DNA from: Muribaculaceae bacterium Zag1
Lineage (GTDB): Bacteria > Bacteroidota > Bacteroidia > Bacteroidales > Muribaculaceae
Assembly: GCA_002633115.1 (NCBI GenBank)
Contig: NWBJ01000120.1
Span: 1 to 64,000 of the forward strand
DNA length: 64,000 nt
Direction: 5' to 3'
Shown here: piece by piece, positions 44,244 through 53,195 of the stretch
Numbering within the stretch: the stretch's first letter is position 1
Layout: each line of letters opens with the position of its first letter
Notes under the pieces: generated by a model
The model's input: the letters and a program-made list of their open reading frames with translations, nothing else
Told to the model about the DNA's origin: nothing
Databases searched by the model: none
Made by a program: the position numbers and the translations under genes

Positions 44244-44582
44244 TTATCCTTCTTTTCCCTTTATCTTTATCAGCATCAACTTCGTATTAGCTTTTGCTAC
44301 GACGCTGTGGGGCACTCCGTAGCCCATGAGCAAGAATTCATTCTTGCCTATGTGGTGAAGGACACCGTTCATGGTGAATTCGATTTCACCATCCATCACA
44401 TATACCATTATGTCAGCAGGAGCCAGATGTTCTGCTAGTTCTTGGCCGGCTTGAAATGTCAAAACTGATACGCCACCATTGTCATTGCTCCATAAATTTA
44501 TAAAGCTCACCTTCTGAGGGTCGCTCACAGAGAACTTATCCACAGGATACACTTCTCCAAATTTCAAATCTGTCTTTATCAT
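44244..44582 (-). CDS. Cupin-domain protein
   Basis: A 112-residue single cupin. Motif 1 is GQELAEHLAPADIMVYVMDG E and motif 2 HIGKNEFLLMGYGVPHSVVA. The metal ligand pattern is reduced (one His in motif 1 with Glu, and PHS in motif 2). Soluble, no signal peptide. Members of this group often bind small ligands or are isomerases/regulators; function cannot be assigned. Single gene on the minus strand. Confidence 0.85.
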   Translation of the reverse strand: MIKTDLKFGEVYPVDKFSVSDPQKVSFINLWSNDNGGVSVLTFQAGQELAEHLAPADIMVYVMDGEIEFTMNGVLHHIGKNEFLLMGYGVPHSVVAKANTKLMLIKIKGKEG

Positions 44583-44786
44583 ATTTAGAAAATTGAGATA
44601 ACACTAAATATAAAAACATCAGAATCAATAGATAAGTTCAATATCTATCCATATCAATGGTCATCATAGTGACCACCGCCTTTGAAAACAAACACAGTGA
44701 TTCTCTCTTCATAAATATCATATTAACATGGTTAACCAAATGATAGATTTTTGGTCTCAAGGTAACAAATAATCCAGAATTATTTG

Positions 44787-44794
44787 TAACTTTG
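44787..44794 (+). promoter_or_regulatory. Possible -7 element for the small acidic membrane protein
   Basis: TAACTTTG matches TAnnTTTG, 46 bases before the ATG at 44840. No TTTG lies at the expected distance upstream, so confidence is limited. Confidence 0.4.
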
Positions 44795-44839
44795 CAAGAC
44801 AGAAATTAATGAAATATGAATCCTTAAACTATTTCAGCT

Positions 44840-45076
44840 ATGGGAAGAAGCGGCAAGAATGAAATGCCACTGGCGATTGGGTGTGTGGCGGCTCTGGTGT
44901 TCATGGGGTTGTGCAATGGCAACTATTTGGTGCTGTGGTTGATACCACTTTTCACTATTATCTTATGGGGAGGCAGTAAATTGTCAAGCAAAGATACTGA
45001 AGGTGAGTCATCAGGATACGATTCATGCAACGATGACGATGATGACGATATGGATTTCGATTTCGATGGCGATTGA
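44840..45076 (+). CDS. Small membrane protein with Asp-rich tail
   Basis: 78 residues: a short basic N-terminus, two adjacent hydrophobic segments (about 9-24 and 28-44, MPLAIGCVAALVFMGLCNG and YLVLWLIPLFTIILWGG), then a polar tail ending in DDDDDDMDFDFDGD. The tail has six consecutive Asp and could bind divalent cations. No family is recognised. A tandem of two tiny open frames follows (45094-45251, see findings). Confidence 0.6.
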   Translation: MGRSGKNEMPLAIGCVAALVFMGLCNGNYLVLWLIPLFTIILWGGSKLSSKDTEGESSGYDSCNDDDDDDMDFDFDGD

Positions 45077-45288
45077 TAAAAGCCGAGGTTTGTATGACTA
45101 CTCTGGGAAAATATAAAAAATACTCCATCCAGTACCGAGGATTAAGTTGCGATGACATTAAAGCAGAAGAAAGATGAGACGGTTTAAGCCGGCGCTTCCC
45201 CGGGAGGAGTGCTTTGAGATATCTCCCAAATCACTGGCAAGCAAGCCATAGAATTGACACATTAAAATATACACATTAAAATATTGGA

Positions 45289-46623
45289 ATGATAGAGATA
45301 CTTTTATCCTTGATGATTGGAGGGATGGCGCCAGATGCCCCAGTGCCACCCACAAATAGATGGATTGAGAATGATTCGGCCGAGGCTATACGAGGGAGGA
45401 CAGCCAGGGATTTCTCCTTGCCTTATGAGCAAGGGGCAAAGCAGATAATGGAGGAGCATCCAGAGCTTAGCCGCAAGAGCATCGATTCGTTGGTCCGCTG
45501 TCATCGCATCGAGGCTATGGAGATTGACGGGGAGAAGCGGATGTTTCGCAAGGCTCAGCGCAATCTCAACCTGCTCGATCCACGGTACAACAATGGATGG
45601 AGCAACCGAGGCAGCAAGGCATCAGAGCGAAGAATGGCCTTTGCCGATTCGGTGGTGCAATGGAGCCGAGGCGCGATGGCTGATGGCGGCGCTCATCGAG
45701 TCAAGTATAAGTTCACCATCGATGTGCCATACTTGCCCGAACTCAAAGACGATACATTGCGAGTGTGGATGCCATTCCCACGCGAGACAGAGCGACAGAA
45801 AGACATCAAACTGATTTCGGCCTATCCAGCTGAGTATGTATTGTCTGCTCCCGAGCAGTCGGTGCACTCAACCCTCTATATGGAGAAGCCAGTAGAGGAG
45901 GGGGAGACCGCGCATTTTGAATACGTAGTGGAATTTACCGGCATGGGCAAGTATGTGGAGCCCGAATATATCATGTCGCATATTCAGCCTTACGACCGGG
46001 GGAGCGAACTGTATCAGAAATACACAGCCATGGAATCACCTCATATCGTGAGGATGGATTCATTGGCTAAAGCTATAGTAGGAGATGAAAGCAATCCTTA
46101 TAGGCAGAGCGAACTGGTCTATGACTACATAGTCGGCACCTATCCCTGGGCTGGCGCGAGAGAATACAGCACCATCCCTTGCATCCCGGAGTATGTGGTT
46201 GAGACTGGCCATGGCGATTGCGGCCAAGTGGCCCTGCTATACATATCGCTGATGCGCACCCTGGGCGTGCCAGCGCGATGGGAAAGCGGCTGGATGCTAC
46301 ATCCCGGAGAAAAGAATCTGCACGACTGGGCCGAGGTATATTTCGAGGGCGTAGGCTGGGTGCCCATTGATGCATCTTTCGGCCGATACGCCGCAAGCGC
46401 CGACCCTTCCATCCGTAACTTCTACTCGACCGGCATCGATTCCCATCGCCTGATATGCAACCAAGGCATCGGGGACGAGTTCTTTCCAAAGAAGCGTTAC
46501 ATCCGCAGCGAAACCGTCGATTCGCAGATGGGCGAAGTCGAATGCTCCCAGGGCAACCTCTTCTATCCCCTCTGGGACCAACACCTCGAAATCCTCTCCC
46601 AATCACCAATTGATACCCAATAA
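45289..46623 (+). CDS. Transglutaminase-like (papain-fold) protein
   Basis: A 444-residue protein. After a short possible signal (IEILLSLMIGGMAPDAPVP) comes a region of unknown fold and then a transglutaminase core in the last third: the catalytic Cys in TGHGDCGQVALLYISLMRTL G, His in LHDWAEVYF and Asp in VPIDASFG, with GVPARWESGWM between. DCGQVA departs from the common RGxCxxxA form. Bacterial members are mostly proteases or amidases acting on peptides or peptidoglycan, or non-crosslinking hydrolases. An export signal is uncertain. It precedes a secreted repeat protein by 28 bases. Confidence 0.85.
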   Translation: MIEILLSLMIGGMAPDAPVPPTNRWIENDSAEAIRGRTARDFSLPYEQGAKQIMEEHPELSRKSIDSLVRCHRIEAMEIDGEKRMFRKAQRNLNLLDPRYNNGWSNRGSKASERRMAFADSVVQWSRGAMADGGAHRVKYKFTIDVPYLPELKDDTLRVWMPFPRETERQKDIKLISAYPAEYVLSAPEQSVHSTLYMEKPVEEGETAHFEYVVEFTGMGKYVEPEYIMSHIQPYDRGSELYQKYTAMESPHIVRMDSLAKAIVGDESNPYRQSELVYDYIVGTYPWAGAREYSTIPCIPEYVVETGHGDCGQVALLYISLMRTLGVPARWESGWMLHPGEKNLHDWAEVYFEGVGWVPIDASFGRYAASADPSIRNFYSTGIDSHRLICNQGIGDEFFPKKRYIRSETVDSQMGEVECSQGNLFYPLWDQHLEILSQSPIDTQ

Positions 46624-46651
46624 CTTAAGTCTAATTATAAACTAAATTTTA

Positions 46652-48037
46652 ATGAAAAGATTTCTTTACTCAATTGCCGCTTTGGTTCTGTCGTACGCAG
46701 GAGCCAATGCCGCCTACTACGCTTATGGCTCGATAGGCGGCGAAGAACTCACCTTCCACGAACTGGAAGAGGTGACTGAGGGCTACGTGCTCCGCAATGC
46801 AGAAATGGTAGCCTATACTGACGCAGTAGAAGGCGTGGAGGGTGCTGCTTATCTGCTCTTCACTGATGGAACCGACATGAATTCCTATACCCTGGGGATC
46901 TGGGGCCCGAAGAACGGCGAGTCAGTGGGCGTGATGCTTGAGGAAGGCAATACCTACTCGCTGACCCGCAAGTCGGTATTCATGTACAATGCGCTGGCTG
47001 TGGCCCCCGGCTCTTATGACATTCTCTTCAACCCTAATGACCTGACTGTCACCCTCTACGCCGACGGTACATTCGAGGGACAAGCCATCGATAAGAGCAT
47101 TCTCTACGTGGCTGGCACCATCGATGGCGGAACCTTCGAGGCTCTAAAATTCTATGCCATGGAGGAGATTCCGGCTGGCAGCGGCGTATGGTATCTTGAC
47201 GGCGTGAACATGACCGCAAATCAGGGCGAAGCTCCTACCGTCTTCTTCACATTTGACAGCTCAAAGGCTGGCCAATCTTATATTGGCAACATTGCCGGAT
47301 ATGGCGCATTGAGTTATGCCGCTCAGGAGCCCATATATGCAACTGAGGATAATCCTGAGGCCGTAAACGAAATGGCTTACTACAACAATGGCATCATAGA
47401 GTTCACCCCCTCGGTAGGAACCTACGACCTGGTGGTTGATATCAACAACAATTGGGTGCGCTTCGTAGGCGAGGGTTCGAACCAAGGCAGCAAGGAAGAC
47501 CCCGTGCAGGGCGATGACGAAGGCGACATGTTTGTTTACTACAGCAACGGCCAAGAGAGCTACTATCGTCGCGCCATGACCGAAGACACCGAGGGCATCT
47601 ACAGCATCAATTCGGTCGAGGTTGAGAATTACTACAGCCTCTGGTCGGAATACACTGGCGGTATTGTCGAGTTCTCGGCTGTCAAGATTACCGACTTTGA
47701 CATTGTTGACTCATCGTGGGGCAATATCTTCTATGGCGCTCCCAGCACTCTGATCGATACCGGCGTAGTGTACGGCGCTGAAGGCAATCCGTGCATTATG
47801 GGCGACTATCTGGTTAACCCCTATAATGTAAATGCTGGCACCTATGATATCACTCTCGATACCGTGAATATGAAAGCCTATTTCACAGAGCCTGGCACTG
47901 TAGGCATCAAGAGCATAGCCGCAGACGCAAAGGCTGATGGTTGGTACACCATCCAGGGCATACGCGTTGCCACTCCGCAGGCTGGCAACATCTATATCCG
48001 CGTCAATGGCGGGAAGGCAGAGAAGGTAGCTTTCTAA
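46652..48037 (+). CDS. Secreted repeat protein with Bacteroidales-type C-terminal tail
   Basis: A 461-residue protein with a signal peptide (MKRFLYSIAALVLSYAGANA). Three similar units each end with a GTYD-type strand: GSYDILFNPNDLTVTLY, GTYDLVVDINNNWVRFV and GTYDITLDTVNMKAYFT. The units resemble the SusE/SusF-like beta-sandwich repeats of glycan-binding lipoproteins, but there is no lipobox. The tail WYTIQGIRVATPQAGNIYIR VNG is typical of secreted Bacteroidales proteins (YxIxGxRV...GxYI.NGKK) and may be a sorting or surface-attachment signal. Binding specificity unknown. A terminator follows. Confidence 0.7.
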   Translation: MKRFLYSIAALVLSYAGANAAYYAYGSIGGEELTFHELEEVTEGYVLRNAEMVAYTDAVEGVEGAAYLLFTDGTDMNSYTLGIWGPKNGESVGVMLEEGNTYSLTRKSVFMYNALAVAPGSYDILFNPNDLTVTLYADGTFEGQAIDKSILYVAGTIDGGTFEALKFYAMEEIPAGSGVWYLDGVNMTANQGEAPTVFFTFDSSKAGQSYIGNIAGYGALSYAAQEPIYATEDNPEAVNEMAYYNNGIIEFTPSVGTYDLVVDINNNWVRFVGEGSNQGSKEDPVQGDDEGDMFVYYSNGQESYYRRAMTEDTEGIYSINSVEVENYYSLWSEYTGGIVEFSAVKITDFDIVDSSWGNIFYGAPSTLIDTGVVYGAEGNPCIMGDYLVNPYNVNAGTYDITLDTVNMKAYFTEPGTVGIKSIAADAKADGWYTIQGIRVATPQAGNIYIRVNGGKAEKVAF

Positions 48038-48063
48038 CCTCTCAATAACGCAAAAATAAAAAG

Positions 48064-48101
48064 GCGCTCGGTGACCATAAGGGCACACCGAGCGCTTTTT
48101 T
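48064..48101 (+). terminator. Rho-independent terminator
   Basis: Stem GCGCTCGGTG (48064-48073) with CACCGAGCGC (48086-48095), a 12-base loop and six T (48096-48101), 26 bases after the stop of the secreted repeat protein. Confidence 0.9.
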
Positions 48102-48246
48102 ATTTTATGGTTTGAAAAAATTTGGGGGGAAATGGGGAGAAGTTTGGAAAAAAGTTGTAACTTTGCGCAAATGTGTAAGGGAATGATGACCTCCATTCAA
48201 TTGCATTGCAAGAATACCATGGAATATAGATGACGCTGGATAGCCA

Positions 48247-49092
48247 ATGAATCCATGGACTGTAATAATCCGTCCTCATCGCAGATTGCTTGACATCGAT
48301 TTGCGGGAGCTGTGGGAATATCGCGACCTGTACTGGATGTATGTCAAGCGCGATGTGACCGTGGCCTACAAGCAGACAGTGTTGGGCCCATTGTGGTATC
48401 TGTTGCAACCAATGCTGACTACGGTGATGCTGATGTTTATATTCGGCGGAATAGCCGGAATAAGTACTGAGGGATTGCCGCAGCCGCTATTCTACCTGTC
48501 GGGGCTGCTGATTTGGAATTATTTCAGCACCGTGTTGACCGACACTTCGCAATCCCTCATCAAGAATGCGCATCTATTGGGCAAGGTGTATTTCCCTCGC
48601 GTTGTGATTCCCCTGTCGATAGCTACCAGCAATTTGCTTAAGGTGGGAATCCAAACATTACTCCTTATGGGCCTAATACTATATTATATGGTGGCATTGG
48701 GCCTCAATCCGGTAATATTGTCATGGAGATTGACTTTAGTGCCCATCATAATATTGGCCACCGGACTGTTGGCGATGGGTTGGGGAATGATAATCGCGGC
48801 TCTGACCGCGAAATACCGCGACTTGGCATTGCTGGTCAGTTTTGGCGTGCAATTGTTGATGCTTGCTTCGCCGGTTGCATATCCCATAGGCGCCATGCCC
48901 GAGAGATGGCAATCTTATGCCATGCTCAATCCTTTGGCCTCGATGATTGAGGGGTTGAGATATTCTTTGTATGGATTGGGCAGCGCAGATATCGGATGGA
49001 TTTTCTATAGCGCGATATTTGTGCTTATGGCTTTGGCGATGGGGTTAATTGCATTTGCCAAGGCAGAACGAAATTTCATAGACCACGCATGA
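48247..49092 (+). CDS. Polysaccharide ABC exporter, membrane subunit (Wzm-like)
   Basis: A 281-residue ABC-2-type permease with six hydrophobic segments, beginning RDLYWMYVKRDVTVAYKQTV LGP and containing FYLSGLLIWNYFSTVLTDTS, the family signatures. With the ATPase at 49089 it would export a lipid-linked polysaccharide across the inner membrane. Its stop overlaps the ATPase start (ATGA). It is the first gene of a 12-gene overlapping operon; the 140 bp before it contain a TAACTTTG (-7-like) at 48158 but no properly spaced -33. Confidence 0.92.
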   Translation: MNPWTVIIRPHRRLLDIDLRELWEYRDLYWMYVKRDVTVAYKQTVLGPLWYLLQPMLTTVMLMFIFGGIAGISTEGLPQPLFYLSGLLIWNYFSTVLTDTSQSLIKNAHLLGKVYFPRVVIPLSIATSNLLKVGIQTLLLMGLILYYMVALGLNPVILSWRLTLVPIIILATGLLAMGWGMIIAALTAKYRDLALLVSFGVQLLMLASPVAYPIGAMPERWQSYAMLNPLASMIEGLRYSLYGLGSADIGWIFYSAIFVLMALAMGLIAFAKAERNFIDHA

Positions 49093-50399
49093 GCGATTGC
49101 GCAGTCAGGTTTGAAGAGGTTGGGAAGATGTACCGCTTGGGGCAGGTAGGCACTGGCACACTTTGCCATGACCTGAACCAATGGTGGCAAACCAGAATCA
49201 TGGGCCGCGAGAATCCCTACCTCAAAGTTGGCAGCCTGAGCAATCAGGCTGCGATGAATCAGGGCGAATGCGTTTGGGCCTTGAGGGATGTCACATTGGA
49301 TATCGCACAAGGCGAAACAGTAGGGATAATTGGCAAGAACGGAGCCGGGAAGTCAACCCTGCTTAAGCTATTGTCGCGCATCACAGCGCCTACCACCGGT
49401 TGCATAAAGGCACGCGGCCGAATTGCTTCAATGCTGGAGGTTGGCACGGGTTTTCATCCCGAGATGACGGGAAGAGAGAATATCTACATGAATGGCTCTA
49501 TAATGGGAATGAAGCGAAGAGAGATAGCTCAGCGGTTTGACGAGATAGTGGATTTTGCCGGAATAGAACGCTATGTCGATACTCCTGTCAAGCGTTATTC
49601 TTCGGGCATGTGGGTGAGGCTCGGTTTTGCCGTAGCGGCATTTTTGGAGTCAGAGATTTTGGTAGTCGATGAGGTATTGGCAGTCGGCGATGCAGAATTC
49701 CAACGCAAAGCCATTGGCAAATTAGAATACGCCACGCAGGGGCAAGGGCGAACAGTGCTATTCGTAAGCCACAACATGGGTGCAGTGTCGCAATTGTGCC
49801 GTCGCGGCCTCGTGATTGACCATGGGCAAATCATGGCCGATGGAGAGATAAGCCGAGCCATCGGCGCGTATTTGGCGAGCATTGAAGATGAGCAAGTTGG
49901 GGAGATAAAAGAGGCGATAAAGAAAATCCATAAGTCATTGGCAGTTAATCAAATAAAGATAAACGATACGGTGTCGCGACAAAGCACACTGTCGCCCAAC
50001 CAAGAAACACTGAGAGTGGAGATTAGGGGAAGCTCCAAACAAGAAATGAAGGGCAGCGTGAAACTAATCTTTAAGACCATGGCCGGACTGCCAGTGGCAT
50101 CAATGGTCGAGGGGAGGGTAACGGGAGAAACCTTCCAAATCCGACCAGGCGACTTTGAGATTGAGTGCGAAGTGAAACTCCCCCGATACCTCGCCAAAGG
50201 CGATTTCTTGATTGACCTGTATCTGCATCAGCCCGCAGTGCAAGATTTCTTCTTCGCTCCTAATTGCGCCATATTGCACAGCTATGGAGGGTATCAAGAA
50301 TACTGCGCGCCTGCGGTCCTGGCAGATGAGGGATTTATGAGTCTGGAATGTGAAAGGATTCTGATTAAGCAGAATTTTAAGGGGGTGACTGTATGCTGA
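49089..50399 (+). CDS. Polysaccharide ABC exporter ATPase with C-terminal extension (Wzt-like)
   Basis: A 436-residue protein. ATPase domain (about 1-245): Walker A GIIGKNGAGKSTLLK, signature YSSGMWVRL, Walker B ILVVDEVLAVGD, H-loop FVSHNMG. The extension (about 290-436) is a beta-sandwich-like region (ETLRVEIRGSSKQEMKGSVK) comparable to the Wzt C-terminal domain, which recognises a terminal cap on the polymer. That supports export of a full-length, chain-capped glycan rather than a Wzx/Wzy system; no flippase or polymerase is present in the locus. Confidence 0.93.
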   Translation: MSDCAVRFEEVGKMYRLGQVGTGTLCHDLNQWWQTRIMGRENPYLKVGSLSNQAAMNQGECVWALRDVTLDIAQGETVGIIGKNGAGKSTLLKLLSRITAPTTGCIKARGRIASMLEVGTGFHPEMTGRENIYMNGSIMGMKRREIAQRFDEIVDFAGIERYVDTPVKRYSSGMWVRLGFAVAAFLESEILVVDEVLAVGDAEFQRKAIGKLEYATQGQGRTVLFVSHNMGAVSQLCRRGLVIDHGQIMADGEISRAIGAYLASIEDEQVGEIKEAIKKIHKSLAVNQIKINDTVSRQSTLSPNQETLRVEIRGSSKQEMKGSVKLIFKTMAGLPVASMVEGRVTGETFQIRPGDFEIECEVKLPRYLAKGDFLIDLYLHQPAVQDFFFAPNCAILHSYGGYQEYCAPAVLADEGFMSLECERILIKQNFKGVTVC

Positions 50400-51256
50400 C
50401 CAAGATTGTGTATTCTTTGAGCAGCGATGCCCAAGACTATTATCTGGAGCAGTTGGCGGTCAGCGGGGCTACACTCTTGGAGCGCAATCCTGGGGCTATG
50501 GTTGAAATAGTTTGCGACAGAGCGACTTATGAATCCCTTAAGGGTCCAAGGAGTAAGGCTTTGGGTTCTGCCAAAACATGGCGCGTGGTGGATTTGGATT
50601 CACAGCTCAGCAAGAAAGAACGGAGCCGATGGCTGAAGACCTCGCTCAGAGAGATAGTGGAGGGGGATTTTATCTATATTGACACCGACACCGTAATAAC
50701 CGGAAATCTGAGTGCTATAGATAAGCAGCGCGGAATAGTTGGGGCTGTAAAAGATATGCACCAAAAAGATAAGGGATACAATGGAGGAGTGATATGGATG
50801 CGTGATTGTGAGGAGGCGCATGCTTTTTGCGCTGATTGGCATCAGCAATGGGAAAAGAGTCGGACACCGAGCGATTGCTCAGATCAACCATCTTTAGCAA
50901 GAGTGGCAGCCCAGAGAAAAGGGATTATGTCAGAATTGGACTCAAGCTGGAATTACCAAATCGGACACATCGGCGTCATAAAGCAGCCAATCAGAATTAT
51001 GCATTACTATTATGGCGCGGCAAAATCAGTGCAAAAGCAGATGGACAGAGCGCTGGAATGGGTGAGGAAGTCGGACTACGATCCTGAATTTATGCGAGTT
51101 GCAGCCTCTATGTTAGTAAGCATCAAAATAGGAACTTTTGGCAAAGAATTAGACTGGATGTCCTCCAAATCTTTTTATGCTTTTATAGCATCAAGGAGAT
51201 GCTTTGGGGTCTTGGAGAAGATGACAGAGATTTATTGCGCAGCCTCAAAGTTATGA
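50393..51256 (+). CDS. Glycosyltransferase with DxD motif
   Basis: A 287-residue soluble protein. IVEGDFIYIDTDTVITGNLS contains the DxD metal motif, and KDKGYNGGVIWMRDCEEA and WHQQWEKS resemble GT8-like nucleotide-diphospho-sugar transferases. It overlaps the wzt gene by seven bases and the next gene by four. A sugar transfer step in the glycan repeat unit is inferred. Confidence 0.8.
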   Translation: MLTKIVYSLSSDAQDYYLEQLAVSGATLLERNPGAMVEIVCDRATYESLKGPRSKALGSAKTWRVVDLDSQLSKKERSRWLKTSLREIVEGDFIYIDTDTVITGNLSAIDKQRGIVGAVKDMHQKDKGYNGGVIWMRDCEEAHAFCADWHQQWEKSRTPSDCSDQPSLARVAAQRKGIMSELDSSWNYQIGHIGVIKQPIRIMHYYYGAAKSVQKQMDRALEWVRKSDYDPEFMRVAASMLVSIKIGTFGKELDWMSSKSFYAFIASRRCFGVLEKMTEIYCAASKL

Positions 51257-52188
51257 CACCTCTATTATCCATCATCACGCCGGTGAGAAACACAGCGTTG
51301 TTTCTTCGAGATTGCATCGACAGCATACTGGCGCAAGATTTTCAGGATTGGGAACTGATATTGATTGATGATGGCAGTACAGACAACAGCCCAGAGATTT
51401 GCAAGGGTTATGCAAAGGCAGATACCCGCATAAAGCATTTGCGCCAATCTCACCAGGGTCAAGGAATAGCCCGCAACAAAGGCATAAGCATGAGCCAGGG
51501 GCGGTATCTGACATTCGTCGATTCAGATGATATGGTAAGGAAGGATACTTACCGTTTGAACCTCGAAATTATGGAGAAAAGGCCGCAATTGGAAATCTTG
51601 CAGTATCCAATTGTAAAGTTCGTGGATTCTATTGCTCAATCCTGTGAGGATGGGAATGACATTGAGATTATCTGCGATATCGAACCCTTGCTCAGGTGTT
51701 GGCTGGTAGAGAAAAAGATTTCCTCATATTTCTGTAATAAGATATTTCGGTGTACGGCGTTTGATGGACTGCTGTTCCCCGGAGGATGCTACGAAGACAG
51801 ATACTTGATGGCTAAAGTATTAAAACGGACAAAGACTATGGGCATCTCCAAGCGAGGGTGTTATCATTACCGCCAGCACTCGGCGCAAACCACACGGCAG
51901 CCCGACAATATTGAGATGTCAAGATGTTTGCTTGGCGCTGAAGCGAGTATTCTCAGGGTAATCCGACCTTACGATAGTTTGAATTCGATAAGATTGGAAA
52001 GATTTCTCAATTGCTTGGCCCATGCCAAATCGTTGAGTAAAGCCTTGCGAAAAGAAGAAATTTTACTTCTCAATTCCGTGATGCCATCAATTAAACACGG
52101 GGTATGGTTGAGCGAAAAGCCTCAAATCTCTTTGAGATGTTTGCTTTGGAATATATTGGGCATTGAGAGATATCTGAAAATTTTCTGA
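51253..52188 (+). CDS. GT2-family glycosyltransferase
   Basis: A 311-residue GT-A enzyme. N-terminal PLLSIITPVRNTALFLRDCI DSIL, ELILIDDGSTDNSPEIC, and LTFVDSDDMV (DxD). It starts at 51253 inside an ATGA overlap with the previous gene; the frame extends 18 codons further upstream but that would lie in the preceding gene. The acceptor sugar is unknown. Neighbouring gene 52188 is a paralogue. Confidence 0.9.
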   Translation: MTPLLSIITPVRNTALFLRDCIDSILAQDFQDWELILIDDGSTDNSPEICKGYAKADTRIKHLRQSHQGQGIARNKGISMSQGRYLTFVDSDDMVRKDTYRLNLEIMEKRPQLEILQYPIVKFVDSIAQSCEDGNDIEIICDIEPLLRCWLVEKKISSYFCNKIFRCTAFDGLLFPGGCYEDRYLMAKVLKRTKTMGISKRGCYHYRQHSAQTTRQPDNIEMSRCLLGAEASILRVIRPYDSLNSIRLERFLNCLAHAKSLSKALRKEEILLLNSVMPSIKHGVWLSEKPQISLRCLLWNILGIERYLKIF

Positions 52189-53195
52189 TGGGGAATCCCT
52201 TGGTTAGCGTGATAATTCCAGCCTACAATGTCGAGTGTTATATCCGACAATGCCTTGATTCTGTAATGAGTCAGAGCTATCCGCATACTGAGATTATTGT
52301 GATTGATGACGGATCAACGGATAAGACCTCTGATATTATTCAAGAATACCAGGGCAGGTATCCTGAAATCAAAACTTATAAGCAATCAAATTCGAGATTG
52401 TCTGAGGCAAGGAATCAAGGCATGAGGATGGCCACGGGCGACTATCTCTTTTTCATTGATTCTGATGATTGGATAGCCACAGAAATCATAGAACTGTTGG
52501 TGACTTCCGCTCGGCAATATGATTGTGAAATGGTGCAAGGTGATTTCTATTACGCCTACGCTGATAGACTGATGTGGGATTGCCGAGAACATAAGCGCCA
52601 CAACCACCATAAGATTTTGAATACGAGCGAGGCTATGGGCCAATTGGTCAGACAACAGAAGATTAAGAATTTCGCTTGGGGAAAACTTTGGCGTCGTCAG
52701 AAAATCGAAGGGCTATTATTTCCCAAGGGCAAGAGGTTTGAAGACTCCTTTTGGACCCATCAGGCCATCGCGCGATGCAGAACTGTAGGCCTACTGCATA
52801 CGCCATTGTATTATTACCGCCAACGCTCGGATAGCATCTCTGGCAAATTCTCTTCGAGCCATTTTGACCTAATCGAGGGCAATCTGCTGAGGTATGAATT
52901 CATTAAAAACAATTTTCCAGAATACACCCAAGATATGGCCTATAGCCTATGGAAATCGATTGAAGCATTTACTGAAAATGCCAAGCCTTATGCAGCTAAT
53001 TCGCTTATGGCTGAGGCAATCAATCGCTGCAATCAGCTGGAGCAATCCTTAGCGCAAGAATTTGAGACTCAACTAAGGGAAAGAATTGAATATCGGCTCA
53101 AGAGAAAGTCTAAATGGTTGGCTTGGTCCTACGATTTATATCTGCGAGCAGTAGAGAGATGGAGGGCAAGGAAGATGAAAGTTTATCGGATATGA
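52188..53195 (+). CDS. GT2-family glycosyltransferase
   Basis: A 335-residue GT-A enzyme: PLVSVIIPAYNVECYIRQCL DSVMSQSYPHTE, IIVIDDGSTDKTS, NQGMRMATGDYLFFIDSDDW (DxD). The C-terminus is long and basic (KRKSKWLAWSYDLYLRAVER), perhaps membrane-associated. Start and stop share TGATG with its neighbour. Similar in domain to the gene at 51253. Confidence 0.92.
   Translation: MGNPLVSVIIPAYNVECYIRQCLDSVMSQSYPHTEIIVIDDGSTDKTSDIIQEYQGRYPEIKTYKQSNSRLSEARNQGMRMATGDYLFFIDSDDWIATEIIELLVTSARQYDCEMVQGDFYYAYADRLMWDCREHKRHNHHKILNTSEAMGQLVRQQKIKNFAWGKLWRRQKIEGLLFPKGKRFEDSFWTHQAIARCRTVGLLHTPLYYYRQRSDSISGKFSSSHFDLIEGNLLRYEFIKNNFPEYTQDMAYSLWKSIEAFTENAKPYAANSLMAEAINRCNQLEQSLAQEFETQLRERIEYRLKRKSKWLAWSYDLYLRAVERWRARKMKVYRI

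Noticed and set aside
48158-48165. Promoter for the polysaccharide operon
   Set aside because: TAACTTTG fits the -7 element, but the nearest TTTG is only 11 bp upstream, so no acceptable -33 spacing is found; mentioned only within the permease entry.
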